From Streptomyces sp. RKAG290 (lineage in GTDB: Bacteria > Actinomycetota > Actinomycetes > Streptomycetales > Streptomycetaceae): a stretch of DNA of 64,000 bases. This document shows positions 53,080 to 62,290 of the stretch, piece after piece. The first letter of the stretch is position 1. Every line of letters starts with the position of its first letter. The DNA lies in assembly GCF_023701695.1 (NCBI RefSeq), contig NZ_JAJOZC010000001.1, positions 4,339,894 through 4,403,893 of the forward strand, given 5' to 3'. The notes beneath the pieces are model-generated. The model saw nothing but the letters and a program-made list of their open reading frames with translations. It searched no databases and was not told the origin of the DNA. A program made the translations under genes and the position numbers.

Positions 53080-53940
53080 ATGAGGAGCAGCAACCCGGTC
53101 TTCTCGCGACGGGGCTTCAGCCGCGACAACGGTTACGCGAACGTCAACGCGGCACCGCAGGCCGGGGCCCCCGTAGCGGGTGCCAACCCGTACGCCACCA
53201 ACCCCTACGCCCAGCCGGACAGCCAGTACGGCGCCCCGCAGGCGCCGGCGCGCTCCGGTGTGATGACGATCGACGATGTCGTCACCCGTACGGCGCTGAC
53301 GCTGGGTACGGTCGTGCTCGGTGCCGCGCTCGCCTGGGCGCTGCTGCCGGTGGACGAGGCCAACCTCAACAAGTCGTACGGCATCGCGATCGGCGCCGCG
53401 CTGATCGCCTTCGTGCTGTCGCTCGTCCAGTCCTTCAAGCGCAAGCCCGTTCCGGCGCTGATCATCGCGTACGCGGCCTTCGAGGGCGTCTTCCTCGGGG
53501 TCATCTCCAGCGCGGTCAGCACCTACATCTCGCCCGGTGTCGTGATGCAGGCGGTGATCGGCACCATGTGTGTCTTCGCCGGTGTGCTGTTCGCGTACAA
53601 GATGCGCTGGATCCGGGTCACCCGCCGGTTCTACGGCTTCGTGATGGCCGCCGCCATGGGCTTCATGCTCCTGATGGTGGTCAACCTGCTGTTCGCCGCG
53701 TTCGGTGGCGGTGACGGCCTGGGCTTCCGCAGCGGTGGCCTCGGCATCCTCTTCGGTGTCGTCGGCATCATCCTCGGCGCGTGCTTCCTGGCCCTGGACT
53801 TCAAGCAGGTCGAGGACGGCATCGCTTACGGCGCCCCGCGCGAGGAGTCCTGGCTGGCGGCCTTCGGCCTCACCATGACCCTGGTGTGGATCTACCTGGA
53901 GATGCTGCGCCTGCTCTCCATCCTCAGCGGCGACGACTAG
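53080..53940 (+). CDS. Bax inhibitor-1/YccA family membrane protein
   Basis: A 286-residue protein. A Gln/Ala/Tyr-rich cytoplasmic N-terminus (residues 1-70) precedes seven membrane helices. Family marks: MTIDDVVTRTALTLGTVVLGAALAW, YAAFEGVFLGVISSA and the last helices DFKQVEDGIAYGAPREESWLAAFGLTMTLVWIYLEMLRLLS-type end with conserved acidic residues. These proteins resemble calcium-leak channels (YetJ). GGAGG precedes ATG 53080; ATG start confirmed by spacing. Confidence 0.9.
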   Translation: MRSSNPVFSRRGFSRDNGYANVNAAPQAGAPVAGANPYATNPYAQPDSQYGAPQAPARSGVMTIDDVVTRTALTLGTVVLGAALAWALLPVDEANLNKSYGIAIGAALIAFVLSLVQSFKRKPVPALIIAYAAFEGVFLGVISSAVSTYISPGVVMQAVIGTMCVFAGVLFAYKMRWIRVTRRFYGFVMAAAMGFMLLMVVNLLFAAFGGGDGLGFRSGGLGILFGVVGIILGACFLALDFKQVEDGIAYGAPREESWLAAFGLTMTLVWIYLEMLRLLSILSGDD

Positions 53941-53972
53941 TCGTGGAGCCGGCTCACCCGCCGGCTTGCCCG

Positions 53973-54011
53973 AACGGCCCGCAGGCTCCGTCACGGAGCC
54001 TGCGGGCCGTT
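53973..54011. terminator. Bidirectional terminator
   Basis: AACGGCCCGCAGGCTCCG (53973-53990) pairs perfectly over 18 bp with 53994-54011 around TCA, followed by TTCC. It lies between the Bax-inhibitor gene and the convergent DUF4287 gene. Confidence 0.9.
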
Positions 54012-54059
54012 TCCGTTCCACGCTCTTTCCTGTGTCACGGGGACGGGGACAGGAGGCCG

Positions 54060-54287
54060 CTAGAGCAGCTTGCGGGCCGCTCTGCGCAGGTCGTACTCGT
54101 GGACGATCGCCTTGGCGTGTCCGTAGGCGAGGTCGTGTTCACCCCGCAGCCAGCTGACCTTCTCCTCGAAACGGAGAGCGGGGCCGTCCTCGACGGTGCG
54201 GAGCCAGTCGGGGATATCACGACCGGTGCATTGCGGGATTCTGGAGAGCAGATTGCGGTGGGTCTCTTCGGAGAAGACTTGGGACAT
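54060..54287 (-). CDS. DUF4287-like small protein
   Basis: A 75-residue protein (MSQVFSEETHRNLLSRIPQC to HEYDLRRAARKLL). It matches the DUF4287 pattern: HRN at the N-terminus, TGRDIPDWLRTV, RFEEKVSWLRGEHDLAYGHAKAIVHEY. Function unknown; related domains occur beside DUF5655 proteins. GGAGG upstream fixes ATG 54287 as the start. Confidence 0.8.
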   Translation of the reverse strand: MSQVFSEETHRNLLSRIPQCTGRDIPDWLRTVEDGPALRFEEKVSWLRGEHDLAYGHAKAIVHEYDLRRAARKLL

Positions 54288-54389
54288 CGGCGCCTCCGAC
54301 GCGTTGTGCGCGTTGCTGGTCCTTCCCGACACCGTGCCTGAGCGTCGGCCCGTTGGCAACCGTCCCGGAGGGGCGCGTAGGGTCGCGGA

Positions 54390-54707
54390 GTGCTCGATAC
54401 GACGCCCCTGATCATCGCCGTGGACCGATTCGCCGACCGGTTGCGTGCCGCCCCGCAGAGCAGGCTGCAGCGTGGAGCGGCGGCCGAAGGGCTGGCCGTG
54501 GCCAGGGAATTGGCCGTGCGGGCCCAGCGCGTGGAGGCGCCGGAGCGGGAGCCGAGGATCATGCCGGACGCCGGGATGTTCGCGATCGGCGACCAACTGG
54601 CCGTCGCGGGGCGGGATCTGGCCGTGGCACTGGAAATGGCCCCGTCCGTGGAGCTGGACGAGGCCGTGCAGTTCGTCGAGGAAGCCACCGCGCGGGCGTT
54701 CGCCTAG
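54390..54707 (+). CDS. Hypothetical alpha-helical protein
   Basis: A 105-residue, mostly helical, Ala/Arg/Glu-rich protein (IIAVDRFADRLRAAPQSRLQ; GLAVARELAVRAQRVEAPER; IMPDAGMFAIGDQLAVAGRD). No family recognised. Divergent from the DUF4287 gene. GTG 54390 with no spaced ribosome site. Codon bias is typical of the genome, which supports it being real. Confidence 0.6.
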   Translation: MLDTTPLIIAVDRFADRLRAAPQSRLQRGAAAEGLAVARELAVRAQRVEAPEREPRIMPDAGMFAIGDQLAVAGRDLAVALEMAPSVELDEAVQFVEEATARAFA

Positions 54708-54809
54708 CCGACAGCCGGCGGGCGGTCGGCGCTCGGTGCGCGCGGTGTCCTGGGGGCGGCCGACGAGAGCCGCTGGTGGCGGGGGTGGAGCCGGTGACCG
54801 GTCCGCGCG

Positions 54810-55694
54810 CTAGAAGCTCGCGATGACGCGGTCGGCCAGTATGTAGACGTTCTCCCTGCCGCACGAGAACGTCAGCGCGTACGCACCGGACACACCGGAA
54901 CCACCCAGCAGCACCGGGTGCTCACCGGCCTGCAGCGACTCGGACAGGCGCTCGGCCGTCTCGCGGTGGCCGGGGGTCATACAGAGCGTGGTGCCGTCGG
55001 CGAAGACGTAGACGTCCAGGGTGCCGAGCGGGCCGGGGCGCACGTCGGAGAGTTCGGTGCGGCTGTCGGCGAGCTCTTCCAGGCGGTTCACCGTGCGCTC
55101 GTGGTCGGTGACGACGGGTGTCTGTACCGGCACGAAGTCGGGGTGCGAGGGGTGGCGGCGGCGGGCCGCTGCCAGCTCGGGCGAGTCCTCGGCGAACTCC
55201 ACGATCTCGGGGAGTTCGGTGACGTCGGCCAGCTCGGCCAGTTCCGTCAGCTCCTCCAGAGCTTCGGTGGCGTCGAGGTCCATCGCCTCCAGACCGGCGA
55301 AGTCCGACATCTCCAGGCCGGCGAAGTCCGACTGCCGCGGCATGAAGAACGGGGCGTCCTCGCCGATCCCGGCCAGGCCGCCCAGCAGGGACGGGGCGTC
55401 GGCGGCGTCGCGGGCCTCCTGCGAGGCCCAGAAGGCACGGGCCTCGGCGAGCTCCCGCTCCCGCTCCTCGGCCAGCGCCTCGGCGACCGCCGCGCGTATT
55501 TCCGCGGCAGGGGTGGCGTCGTTACGGCTCTGAGCGGGTACAGCAGCTGTATGGGCGCGGCCGTCGGCCAGCTCCCTTCGCAGGGCCGTTACCTGCCTAC
55601 GCAGCCCGTGAGCGGCGTGCAGAGCAGCAGCGCCCACGGCCGTGGCAGCGGCGGTGGTCAGCAACAGGGCAAGAGGCATGGCGCTCACTGACAT
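54810..55694 (-). CDS. Hypothetical membrane-anchored protein with acidic middle
   Basis: A 294-residue protein. One N-terminal membrane helix (LALLLTTAAATAVGAAALHAA), then a coiled segment (RRQVTALRRELADG; AAVAEALAEERERELAEARAF). A very acidic Leu/Glu/Ala stretch follows (residues 125-170: MDLDATEALEELTELAELAD). The folded C-terminus has GTLDVYVFADGTTLCMTPGH and AYALTFSCGRENVYILADRV. No family recognised. ATG 55694 has its GGGAG only two bases away, so GTG 55688 may be the true start. Confidence 0.65.
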   Translation of the reverse strand: MSVSAMPLALLLTTAAATAVGAAALHAAHGLRRQVTALRRELADGRAHTAAVPAQSRNDATPAAEIRAAVAEALAEERERELAEARAFWASQEARDAADAPSLLGGLAGIGEDAPFFMPRQSDFAGLEMSDFAGLEAMDLDATEALEELTELAELADVTELPEIVEFAEDSPELAAARRRHPSHPDFVPVQTPVVTDHERTVNRLEELADSRTELSDVRPGPLGTLDVYVFADGTTLCMTPGHRETAERLSESLQAGEHPVLLGGSGVSGAYALTFSCGRENVYILADRVIASF

Positions 55695-55974
55695 ACTCCC
55701 GGTTTCAATCGATCCCCCGACTTCCTACATCAGCTTGACCTGTACCGGCACCCTGTGTCAGTGCATTACGTCACGAATTGGACAGGTCTTTGTGCCTGGG
55801 GTTTAGCCCTGATGCGGGTGTGACCTGCGGGAATGACTCTCCCCCAGGAGATAGGTCACATCCTGGGGGAGATTCGGTCACGGTCGGGGCTCGGAACCGG
55901 CCATTCTGTCCGGCCGAAGGGCCTCGGAGCGGTGGTGCGACGCCCCGCTGCGGCCCGGCCCGAAGCGGCTCAGC

Positions 55975-57195
55975 TCAGCTCAGTCGCTCGATGACCATCG
56001 CCATGCCCTGGCCGCCGCCCACGCACATCGTCTCCAGACCGAACTGCTTGTCGTGGAACTGCAGGCTGTTGATCAGCGTGCCGGTGATCCGCGCGCCGGT
56101 CATGCCGAAGGGGTGGCCGACGGCGATGGCGCCGCCGTTGACGTTGACCTTGTCCAGCGGCAGGCCGAGGTCACGGTAGGACGGGATCACCTGGGCCGCG
56201 AAGGCCTCGTTGATCTCGGCCAGGTCGATGTCGTCGACGGTCAGGCCGGCCCGCTTGAGGGCCTGCTTGCTCGCCTCGACCGGCCCGTAGCCCATGATCT
56301 CGGGGGAGAGGCCGGAGACGCCCGTGGAGACGATCCGGGCCAGCGGCGTCAGGCCGAGCTCGCGCGCCTTGGTGTCGGACATGATCACGAGCGCCGCGGC
56401 GCCGTCGTTGAGCGGGCAGCAGTTGGCCGCGGTGACCAGGCCGTCGGGGCGGAAGACCGGCTTCAGGCCCTGCACGCCCTCCAGGGAGACGCCCGCGCGG
56501 GGGCCGTCGTCCTTGGAGACCACGGTGCCGTCCGGGGTCGTCACCGGGGTGATCTCGCGCTCCCAGAAGCCGTTCTTGAGGGCTTCCTCGGCGAGGTTCT
56601 GCGACCGGACGCCGAACTCGTCCATGTCCTGGCGGGTGACGCCCTTGATCCGGGCCAGGTTCTCCGCGGTCTGGCCCATCGAGATGTACGCGTCCGGGAC
56701 CAGGCCGTCCTCGCGCGGGTCCTGCCAGCTCGCGCCGGACTCCTCGGCGCGGGCCGCGGTGCGGGCCTCCGCGTCGGCGAAGAGCGGGTTGTGGGTGTCC
56801 GGGAGGCTGTCGGAGTTGCCCTTGGCGAACCGGGACACCATCTCGACACCGGCCGAGATGAAGACGTCGCCCTCGCCGGCCTTGATGGCGTGCAGCGCCA
56901 TGCGGCTGGTCTGCAGGGAGGACGAGCAGTAGCGGGTGACCGTACAGCCGGGAAGGTGGTCCATCCCCATCTGCACGGCGATGATGCGGCCCAGGTTGTT
57001 GCCCTGCTCGCCGCCGGGGAGGCCGCAGCCGAGCATCAGGTCGTCGATGTCCTTGGGGTCCAGCTCGGGGACCTTGGCCAGCGCGGTCTGGATGATCGTG
57101 GCGGTCAGGTCGTCCGCCCGCAGGTCCTTCAGCGAGCCCTTGAAGGCCCGGCCGATGGGGGAACGGGCAGCAGAGACGATCACGGCTTCGGGCAT
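55975..57195 (-). CDS. Acetyl-CoA C-acyltransferase (thiolase)
   Basis: A 406-residue thiolase. The nucleophile Cys is in TVTRYCSSSLQTSRMAL, followed by AGVEMVSRF, the LAEINEAFAAQ motif, catalytic His in GHPFGMTGARI and the second Cys in CVGGGQGMA. It cleaves 3-ketoacyl-CoA in beta-oxidation, or condenses acetyl-CoA. ATG 57195 has GGAG 7 bases upstream; GTG one codon earlier is less likely. Divergent from an FCD-type GntR regulator, which probably controls it. Confidence 0.94.
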   Translation of the reverse strand: MPEAVIVSAARSPIGRAFKGSLKDLRADDLTATIIQTALAKVPELDPKDIDDLMLGCGLPGGEQGNNLGRIIAVQMGMDHLPGCTVTRYCSSSLQTSRMALHAIKAGEGDVFISAGVEMVSRFAKGNSDSLPDTHNPLFADAEARTAARAEESGASWQDPREDGLVPDAYISMGQTAENLARIKGVTRQDMDEFGVRSQNLAEEALKNGFWEREITPVTTPDGTVVSKDDGPRAGVSLEGVQGLKPVFRPDGLVTAANCCPLNDGAAALVIMSDTKARELGLTPLARIVSTGVSGLSPEIMGYGPVEASKQALKRAGLTVDDIDLAEINEAFAAQVIPSYRDLGLPLDKVNVNGGAIAVGHPFGMTGARITGTLINSLQFHDKQFGLETMCVGGGQGMAMVIERLS

Positions 57196-57426
57196 CACGC
57201 GGCTCCATGAGGGATGGAAGGCTTGTGGCAGGACTGCTCTGGAAGTTACCCGGACGTACCGCAGAGGTCACCCGACAGGCAGTGTGATGCGGGCCTCTTT
57301 TCTAAGCAACCGCTCAGTCTGGCGCCCGGCCCGTTTCCGTCGGGGCCGGGCATCGGTCCGCAGGGGCGGCGCCCCTGTCCGGCCCGCTTAACCTGTGGAT
57401 GACGGACGGCATCAGGAGGAAACGCG

Positions 57427-58179
57427 GTGACGGAGCGCAGCTCGCTGCGGGACCTTGTGTACGAGACCCTGCGGCGGCGGATCGTCGAGGTCGAACTCCA
57501 GCCGGGGCAGCGGCTCGTGGAGCGGGATCTCGCCGCCGAGCTGGAGGTCTCCCGCATCCCGCTGCGCGAGGGGCTGCGGCTGCTCGCCGCGGAGGGACTG
57601 GTCGTGCTGGTCCCGCACCGGGGCGCCCTGGTGGCGCCGTTCACGCCGGCCGACGTGCGGGACCTCTTCGACGTACGTGAGTCGCTGGAGTCCCTCGCGG
57701 CCCGGCTGACCGCCGAGCGCCACGACGAGGCCGGCCTGGCCCGGCTGGCGGAGCGGCTGGAGCGGGCGAGGGCGGCGACCGGGTCCGGTGACTGGCGCGC
57801 CATCGCCGAAGCGAACGCGGGCTTCCACGTCGACATCGTGGAGCTGGCCGCCAATCCGCTGCTCAGCGGCATCATGGGCCCGCTGGAGGCCCGTACCCAC
57901 TGGCTGTTCCGGCTGACCGCCCAGCGCGACCCGGACCAGCAGTGCGCCGAGCACGAGGAGCTGTACGAGGCCGTCGCGGCCCGGGACGCGGACCGGGCGG
58001 CGGCCCTCGCCCACGCACACGTGGCGAGCGGCCGGGCGACCAGCACGGAGCTGGCCGCCCGCTGGTCGCACCCCGAGGTCGACCCGGCCGAGGTCGCCTC
58101 CCGCCGTCGGCGCCGCCGCGCCCCGGCGGCCCCGGCGGCCCCGGAGCCCGCGCAGGCCCCGGCCACCCCTGCGGTGTGA
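57427..58179 (+). CDS. GntR family regulator, FadR/FCD type
   Basis: A 250-residue regulator: winged helix at residues 5-70 (LRDLVYETLRRRIVEVELQP; EVSRIPLREGLRLLAAEGLV), then an all-helical FCD ligand domain. The FCD metal-binding pattern is present (DVRESLESLAARL; EANAGFHVDIVELAANPLL; HEELYEAVAARDADRAAALAHAHV). An Arg/Ala/Pro tail ends it. AGGAGG lies 7 bases before GTG 57427. The 231-base divergent spacer to the thiolase gene contains CTAAGCAACCGCTCAG, a candidate control region. Confidence 0.88.
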   Translation: MTERSSLRDLVYETLRRRIVEVELQPGQRLVERDLAAELEVSRIPLREGLRLLAAEGLVVLVPHRGALVAPFTPADVRDLFDVRESLESLAARLTAERHDEAGLARLAERLERARAATGSGDWRAIAEANAGFHVDIVELAANPLLSGIMGPLEARTHWLFRLTAQRDPDQQCAEHEELYEAVAARDADRAAALAHAHVASGRATSTELAARWSHPEVDPAEVASRRRRRRAPAAPAAPEPAQAPATPAV

Positions 58180-58321
58180 GGCGGTGAGCGGCGCAGCGCC
58201 CCGTAAGGCGGTGACGGTGCCCTGCCCCTGTGCAGCGGCATGAGGCGCTGACCGGTGCCGCGCGACACCGTGAGGAGGCGTGCGGCTGCGGCCGGCGGGC
58301 CCGATCCCCGGCCGTCCGCGC

Positions 58322-59395
58322 TCAGGCGTGCCGCGGTGAGGTGTCGGTGCCCGGACGTCGCTCCACGCGGGTGGAGCCGCCCTCGCCGTGCATCTCCGGG
58401 TGCGGGTGCGGCTCGGTGGGCGCGGGCAGACGCCGCCGCCTGCGGTGCTTGAGGAGGGCCCAGGGGGCTCGCGCCCCGGTGACCTCCGTACCGGCCTCCT
58501 TGGCCGCCTGGGAGGCCGCCTTGGCCACCGGCAGGATGTCCTCACGCCGGGCGCCGTCCAGATGATCGGACTCGGGCCACAGCCCCAGCACCGCGCAGAG
58601 CGTGGGCAGCAGCGCCATCGCAGCCGTCGCGTAGCCCTCCGCCGACGGGTGGTAGTTGTCCGGGCCGAACAGCTCCCGCGGATTCGCCTCGAACTCCGGG
58701 CCCAGCAGGTCGCCCAGCGACACCGTGCGCCCGCCCTGCTCCACGGAACCGATCGTCTGCGCCGCCGCCAGCTGCCTGCTCACCCGCCGGGCCAGCCACC
58801 GCAGCGGCTGGTAGACCGGCTCGATGGTGCCCAGGTCCGGACAGGTCCCGACCACCACCTCGGCCCCCGCCGTACGCAGCCTGCGCACCGCCGTGGTCAG
58901 ACAGCGCACCGACTGGGTCGCGGGCATCCGGTGCGTCACGTCGTTCGCGCCGATCATGATCACGCAGACATCAGGGACCCGGGCCGGGTCGGCCAGCAGC
59001 AGCGAGACCTGCCGCTCCAGGTCGTCCGACCTGGCACCCGGCTGCGCGACGTTGCGCAGGTCCACCGGCCGTTCGGACACCGCCGCAAGCCCCGAGGCGA
59101 GCAGCGCCCCCGGTGTCTGCCCGGCCCGGCGCACCCCCTGCCCGGCCGCCGTGGAGTCCCCGAGCAGTCCGAACCGCAGCGGATCCGACGGTCCGGCGAA
59201 CGCCACTCCGTACCGCCCGTCCGCGCTCGGCGGGACCGGCGCTGTGCCGCCTCCCACCAGCCGCTTCGCCAGCTGGACCTCCGCCAGCAGGATGCCTACC
59301 GCCGCGGCTCCCAGCAGCCCGACGCTGCCGCCGCCGTAGGCCGCGCCCGCCGCGATCCGCCGTGCCACCCTCGCCCTCGACACAGTCCGGTCCAC
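58322..59395 (-). CDS. SGNH/GDSL hydrolase, membrane-anchored
   Basis: A 357-residue esterase/lipase-like protein. An N-terminal hydrophobic helix (GGGSVGLLGAAAVGILLAEV) acts as anchor. Block I is FGLLGDSTAAG with nucleophile S81, block III IGAND, block V DNYHPSAEGY containing the catalytic Asp/His pair. A long Arg/Pro/His-rich tail (residues 315-357) is unusual. GTG 59395 overlaps its own AGGAGG, so GTG 59383 may be the true start. Divergent from cystathionine beta-synthase. Confidence 0.88.
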   Translation of the reverse strand: MDRTVSRARVARRIAAGAAYGGGSVGLLGAAAVGILLAEVQLAKRLVGGGTAPVPPSADGRYGVAFAGPSDPLRFGLLGDSTAAGQGVRRAGQTPGALLASGLAAVSERPVDLRNVAQPGARSDDLERQVSLLLADPARVPDVCVIMIGANDVTHRMPATQSVRCLTTAVRRLRTAGAEVVVGTCPDLGTIEPVYQPLRWLARRVSRQLAAAQTIGSVEQGGRTVSLGDLLGPEFEANPRELFGPDNYHPSAEGYATAAMALLPTLCAVLGLWPESDHLDGARREDILPVAKAASQAAKEAGTEVTGARAPWALLKHRRRRRLPAPTEPHPHPEMHGEGGSTRVERRPGTDTSPRHA

Positions 59396-59578
59396 CTCCT
59401 CGTCGCCTTACGGCCTCACCCACGACCGCCAGCGGCGTCGCGGCGTACCGCGGGTGAGGTCGTCACTGCCGTACACAGAGCTAACTGCCCCCAAGGGGCC
59501 GTCGTTCAATCGCTTCGCCCAATCTCGTGCCCGTACGCATACTCTTGCGGCACCATCTCGGAGACCCCGGAGTACACG

Positions 59579-60988
59579 GTGCAATTCCACGATTCGATGA
59601 TCAGCCTCGTAGGCAATACCCCGCTGGTGAGGCTGCGCAATGTGACGGCAGGCATCCAGGCGACGGTCCTGGCCAAGGTCGAGTACTTCAACCCCGGCGG
59701 CTCGGTCAAGGACCGGATCGCCCTGCGCATGATCGAGGCCGCCGAGCAGAGCGGCGAGCTGCAGCCCGGCGGCACGATCGTCGAGCCGACGAGCGGCAAC
59801 ACGGGCGTCGGCCTGGCGATCGTCGCGCAGCAGAAGGGCTACAAGTGCATCTTCGTCTGCCCGGACAAGGTGTCCACGGACAAGATCAATGTGCTGCGCG
59901 CCTACGGAGCCGAGGTCGTCGTCTGCCCCACGGCGGTCGACCCCGAGCACCCGGACTCGTACTACAACGTCTCCGACCGGCTGGTCAGTGAGACGCCGGG
60001 TGCCTGGAAGCCCGACCAGTATTCCAACCCGAACAACCCCCGCTCCCACTACGAGACCACCGGTCCCGAGCTGTGGGAGCAGACGGAGGGGAAGATCACC
60101 CACTTCGTCGCGGGCGTCGGCACCGGCGGCACGATCAGCGGCACCGGCCGCTATCTGAAGGAAGCCAGCGGCGGCGCGGTCAAGGTCGTCGGCGCGGACC
60201 CGGAGGGCTCGGTCTACTCGGGCGGCTCCGGCCGGCCGTATCTGGTCGAGGGCGTCGGCGAGGACTTCTGGCCGTCGGCGTACGACCGCACGGTCACCGA
60301 CGAGATCGTCGCCGTGTCCGACAAGGACTCCTTCCAGATGACCCGCCGGCTCGCCAAGGAGGAGGGCCTGCTGGTCGGCGGCTCCTGCGGCATGGCGGTC
60401 GTCGGTGCCCTGGAGGTCGCGAAGCGGCTGGGGCCGGACGACGTGGTCGTCGTGCTGCTCCCGGACAGCGGGCGCGGCTACCTGAGCAAGATCTTCAACG
60501 ACGAGTGGATGGCGGACTACGGCTTCCTGGAGGGTTCCGGCCCGTCCGCGCGCGTCGGGGACGTCCTCGGCTACAAGGAGGGACCGATCCCGACGCTCGT
60601 CCACATGCACCCGGAGGAGACCGTCGGGGAGGCGATCGACGTCCTGCGTGAGTACGGCGTCTCGCAGATGCCGATCGTGAAGCCGGGCGCGGGCCACCCG
60701 GACGTGATGGCCGCCGAGGTCATCGGCTCGGTCGTCGAGCGGGAGCTGCTGAACGCGCTCTTCGCCCAGCGCGCGTCGCTCTCCGACCCGCTGGAGAAGC
60801 ACATGTCGCCGCCGCTGCCGCAGGTCGGTTCCGGCGAACCGGTCGAGGACCTGATGGCGGTGCTCGGCGGCACGGGTGCGGCGGACGCGGCGATCGTGCT
60901 GGTGGAGGGGAAGCCGAAGGGTGTCGTCAGCAGGCAGGACCTGCTGGCGTTCCTCGCCAAGGACGCGTCGGCGGTCGCCAAGCCGTAG
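59579..60988 (+). CDS. cbs: Cystathionine beta-synthase
   Basis: A 469-residue PLP enzyme condensing serine and homocysteine to cystathionine (reverse transsulfuration). The catalytic fold holds K44 in FNPGGSVKDR, the phosphate loop GVGTGGTISGTG and PTSGNTG. Residues 335-465 form a pair of CBS domains (PTLVHMHPEETVGEAIDVL; PVEDLMAVLGGTGAADAAIVL). GTG 59579 lies 6 bases after GGAG; this start gives the conserved QFHDSMISLVGNTPLVRL. Monocistronic, followed by a convergent terminator. Confidence 0.94.
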   Translation: MQFHDSMISLVGNTPLVRLRNVTAGIQATVLAKVEYFNPGGSVKDRIALRMIEAAEQSGELQPGGTIVEPTSGNTGVGLAIVAQQKGYKCIFVCPDKVSTDKINVLRAYGAEVVVCPTAVDPEHPDSYYNVSDRLVSETPGAWKPDQYSNPNNPRSHYETTGPELWEQTEGKITHFVAGVGTGGTISGTGRYLKEASGGAVKVVGADPEGSVYSGGSGRPYLVEGVGEDFWPSAYDRTVTDEIVAVSDKDSFQMTRRLAKEEGLLVGGSCGMAVVGALEVAKRLGPDDVVVVLLPDSGRGYLSKIFNDEWMADYGFLEGSGPSARVGDVLGYKEGPIPTLVHMHPEETVGEAIDVLREYGVSQMPIVKPGAGHPDVMAAEVIGSVVERELLNALFAQRASLSDPLEKHMSPPLPQVGSGEPVEDLMAVLGGTGAADAAIVLVEGKPKGVVSRQDLLAFLAKDASAVAKP

Positions 60989-61202
60989 GGCCGGGATGTA
61001 AACGGCCGGAGTGCGGGCTTCGCGAAAACGGTACGAGCGCGACACGTACCCGCAGCACCCGCTTAACACGGGTCGGGCAGATTAGTGGGTGTCGGCAGGG
61101 AAACCCGCCGGCACCGATACGGCGACACGGACTACGGAGCGGCTCCCGGACCTCCACCGTCGCCTGGATGCGGAGACCGGCCCTGACCCGGACCGCGTCC
61201 CT

Positions 61203-61259
61203 CGCGGGGACCGCCGTCGTCCCGCCCCCTGGGAAACCGGGGGTGCGGCGGTCCCCGCG
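61203..61259. terminator. Terminator between cbs and XRE regulator
   Basis: CGCGGGGACCGCCG (61203-61216) pairs perfectly with CGGCGGTCCCCGCG (61246-61259); an inner CCCC/GGGG pair extends the stem. It lies just beyond the minus-strand XRE stop (61266). The rest of 60989-61202 shows no gene. Confidence 0.75.
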
Positions 61260-61265
61260 ATTCAT

Positions 61266-62141
61266 CTATGCGCGGAGATCGCGCGCACCCTCCTGGTCCC
61301 CGTCGCCCTCCTGCGCGCGGGGCGTGGCAGCCCAGCTCGCCAGCAGCGCGAGGCGTTCCGCGCTCCGCGACCCGGGTTCCGGGGTGTAGACCACCACGGA
61401 CTGATCGGGGTCACCGGGCACGCCGAGCGTTTCGTACGGGAGCGTCAGCGCGCCCACCACGGGGTGGTCGATCCGCTTGACGCCGTACGTCTTCGCCTTC
61501 ACCTGGTGGTCCGCCCACAGCCGGCGGAAATCCTCGCTCTTCATCGACAACTCGCCCACCAGTGCGGCCAGTTGTTTGTCGTCGGGGTGCAGCCCCGCGT
61601 CCAGCCGCAGATACGCGACCGTCTCCGCCGCCACCGCCGGCCACTCCGGGTACAGCTCCCGCGCGGCCGGTTCCAGGAAGGTCTGGCGCGGCATGTTGCG
61701 GTCGGCCGCGGGCATGCGGGAGAAGCCGACGACCGCGTCCCCCATCGCGTTCCAGGCCAGCACGTCCATCCGGCGGCCCAGGATGAAGGCGGGCGCCCGG
61801 TCGAAGGTGTCCAACAGCAGCCGCAGCCCCGGGCGCACCCGCTGGGCGGCGGGCGGCGTCGCCTTGCGCGTCCCGGGGCGCGCCACCGTGCGCAGGTAGG
61901 CGTGTTCCGTCTCGTCCAGCCCGAGCACCCGGGCTATCGCGTCGAGCACGGCGTCCGAGACGCTGGGGCCGCGCCCCTGTTCCAGCCGGATGTAGTAGTC
62001 GACGCTCACCCCCGCGAGCTGTGCGACCTCCTCGCGGCGCAGGCCGGGTACCCGCCTGCGGCCGTAGGAGTTCAGCCCGACGTCCTCGGGCTGAATGCGG
62101 GCACGTCGTGAGCGGAGGAAGTCTCCGAGGTCGCCGTCCAT
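61266..62141 (-). CDS. XRE regulator with MmyB-like ligand domain
   Basis: A 291-residue regulator. The N-terminal XRE helix-turn-helix (VPGLRREEVAQLAGVSVDYYIRLEQGRG) is followed by an MmyB-like sensor domain (APAFILGRRMDVLAWNAMGDAV; LYPEW; LVGELSMKSEDFRRLWADHQV; LTLPYETLGVPGDPDQSVVVYTPEPGS). Such regulators are typically divergent from the short-chain dehydrogenase they control, exactly as here. ATG 62141 starts MDGDLGDFLRSRRARI. Confidence 0.92.
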   Translation of the reverse strand: MDGDLGDFLRSRRARIQPEDVGLNSYGRRRVPGLRREEVAQLAGVSVDYYIRLEQGRGPSVSDAVLDAIARVLGLDETEHAYLRTVARPGTRKATPPAAQRVRPGLRLLLDTFDRAPAFILGRRMDVLAWNAMGDAVVGFSRMPAADRNMPRQTFLEPAARELYPEWPAVAAETVAYLRLDAGLHPDDKQLAALVGELSMKSEDFRRLWADHQVKAKTYGVKRIDHPVVGALTLPYETLGVPGDPDQSVVVYTPEPGSRSAERLALLASWAATPRAQEGDGDQEGARDLRA

Positions 62142-62290
62142 GCCGCCGATCGTAGAAGACCGGGCCGCCGCCCAGCCTGGTACTGCCGGACCCAGGAAAG
62201 ACGCATCCCTGGGTAGCCGCCCCGCACTGCCGCAGAGTTGGGCCCAGGCCGGGGAGACGCCCCGGCCCCACAGCACAAGGGAGTACGGAC

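Noticed and set aside
61089..62111. Plus-strand frame overlapping the XRE regulator
   Set aside because: Opposite-strand shadow; the minus-strand regulator has full HTH and MmyB-like motifs.
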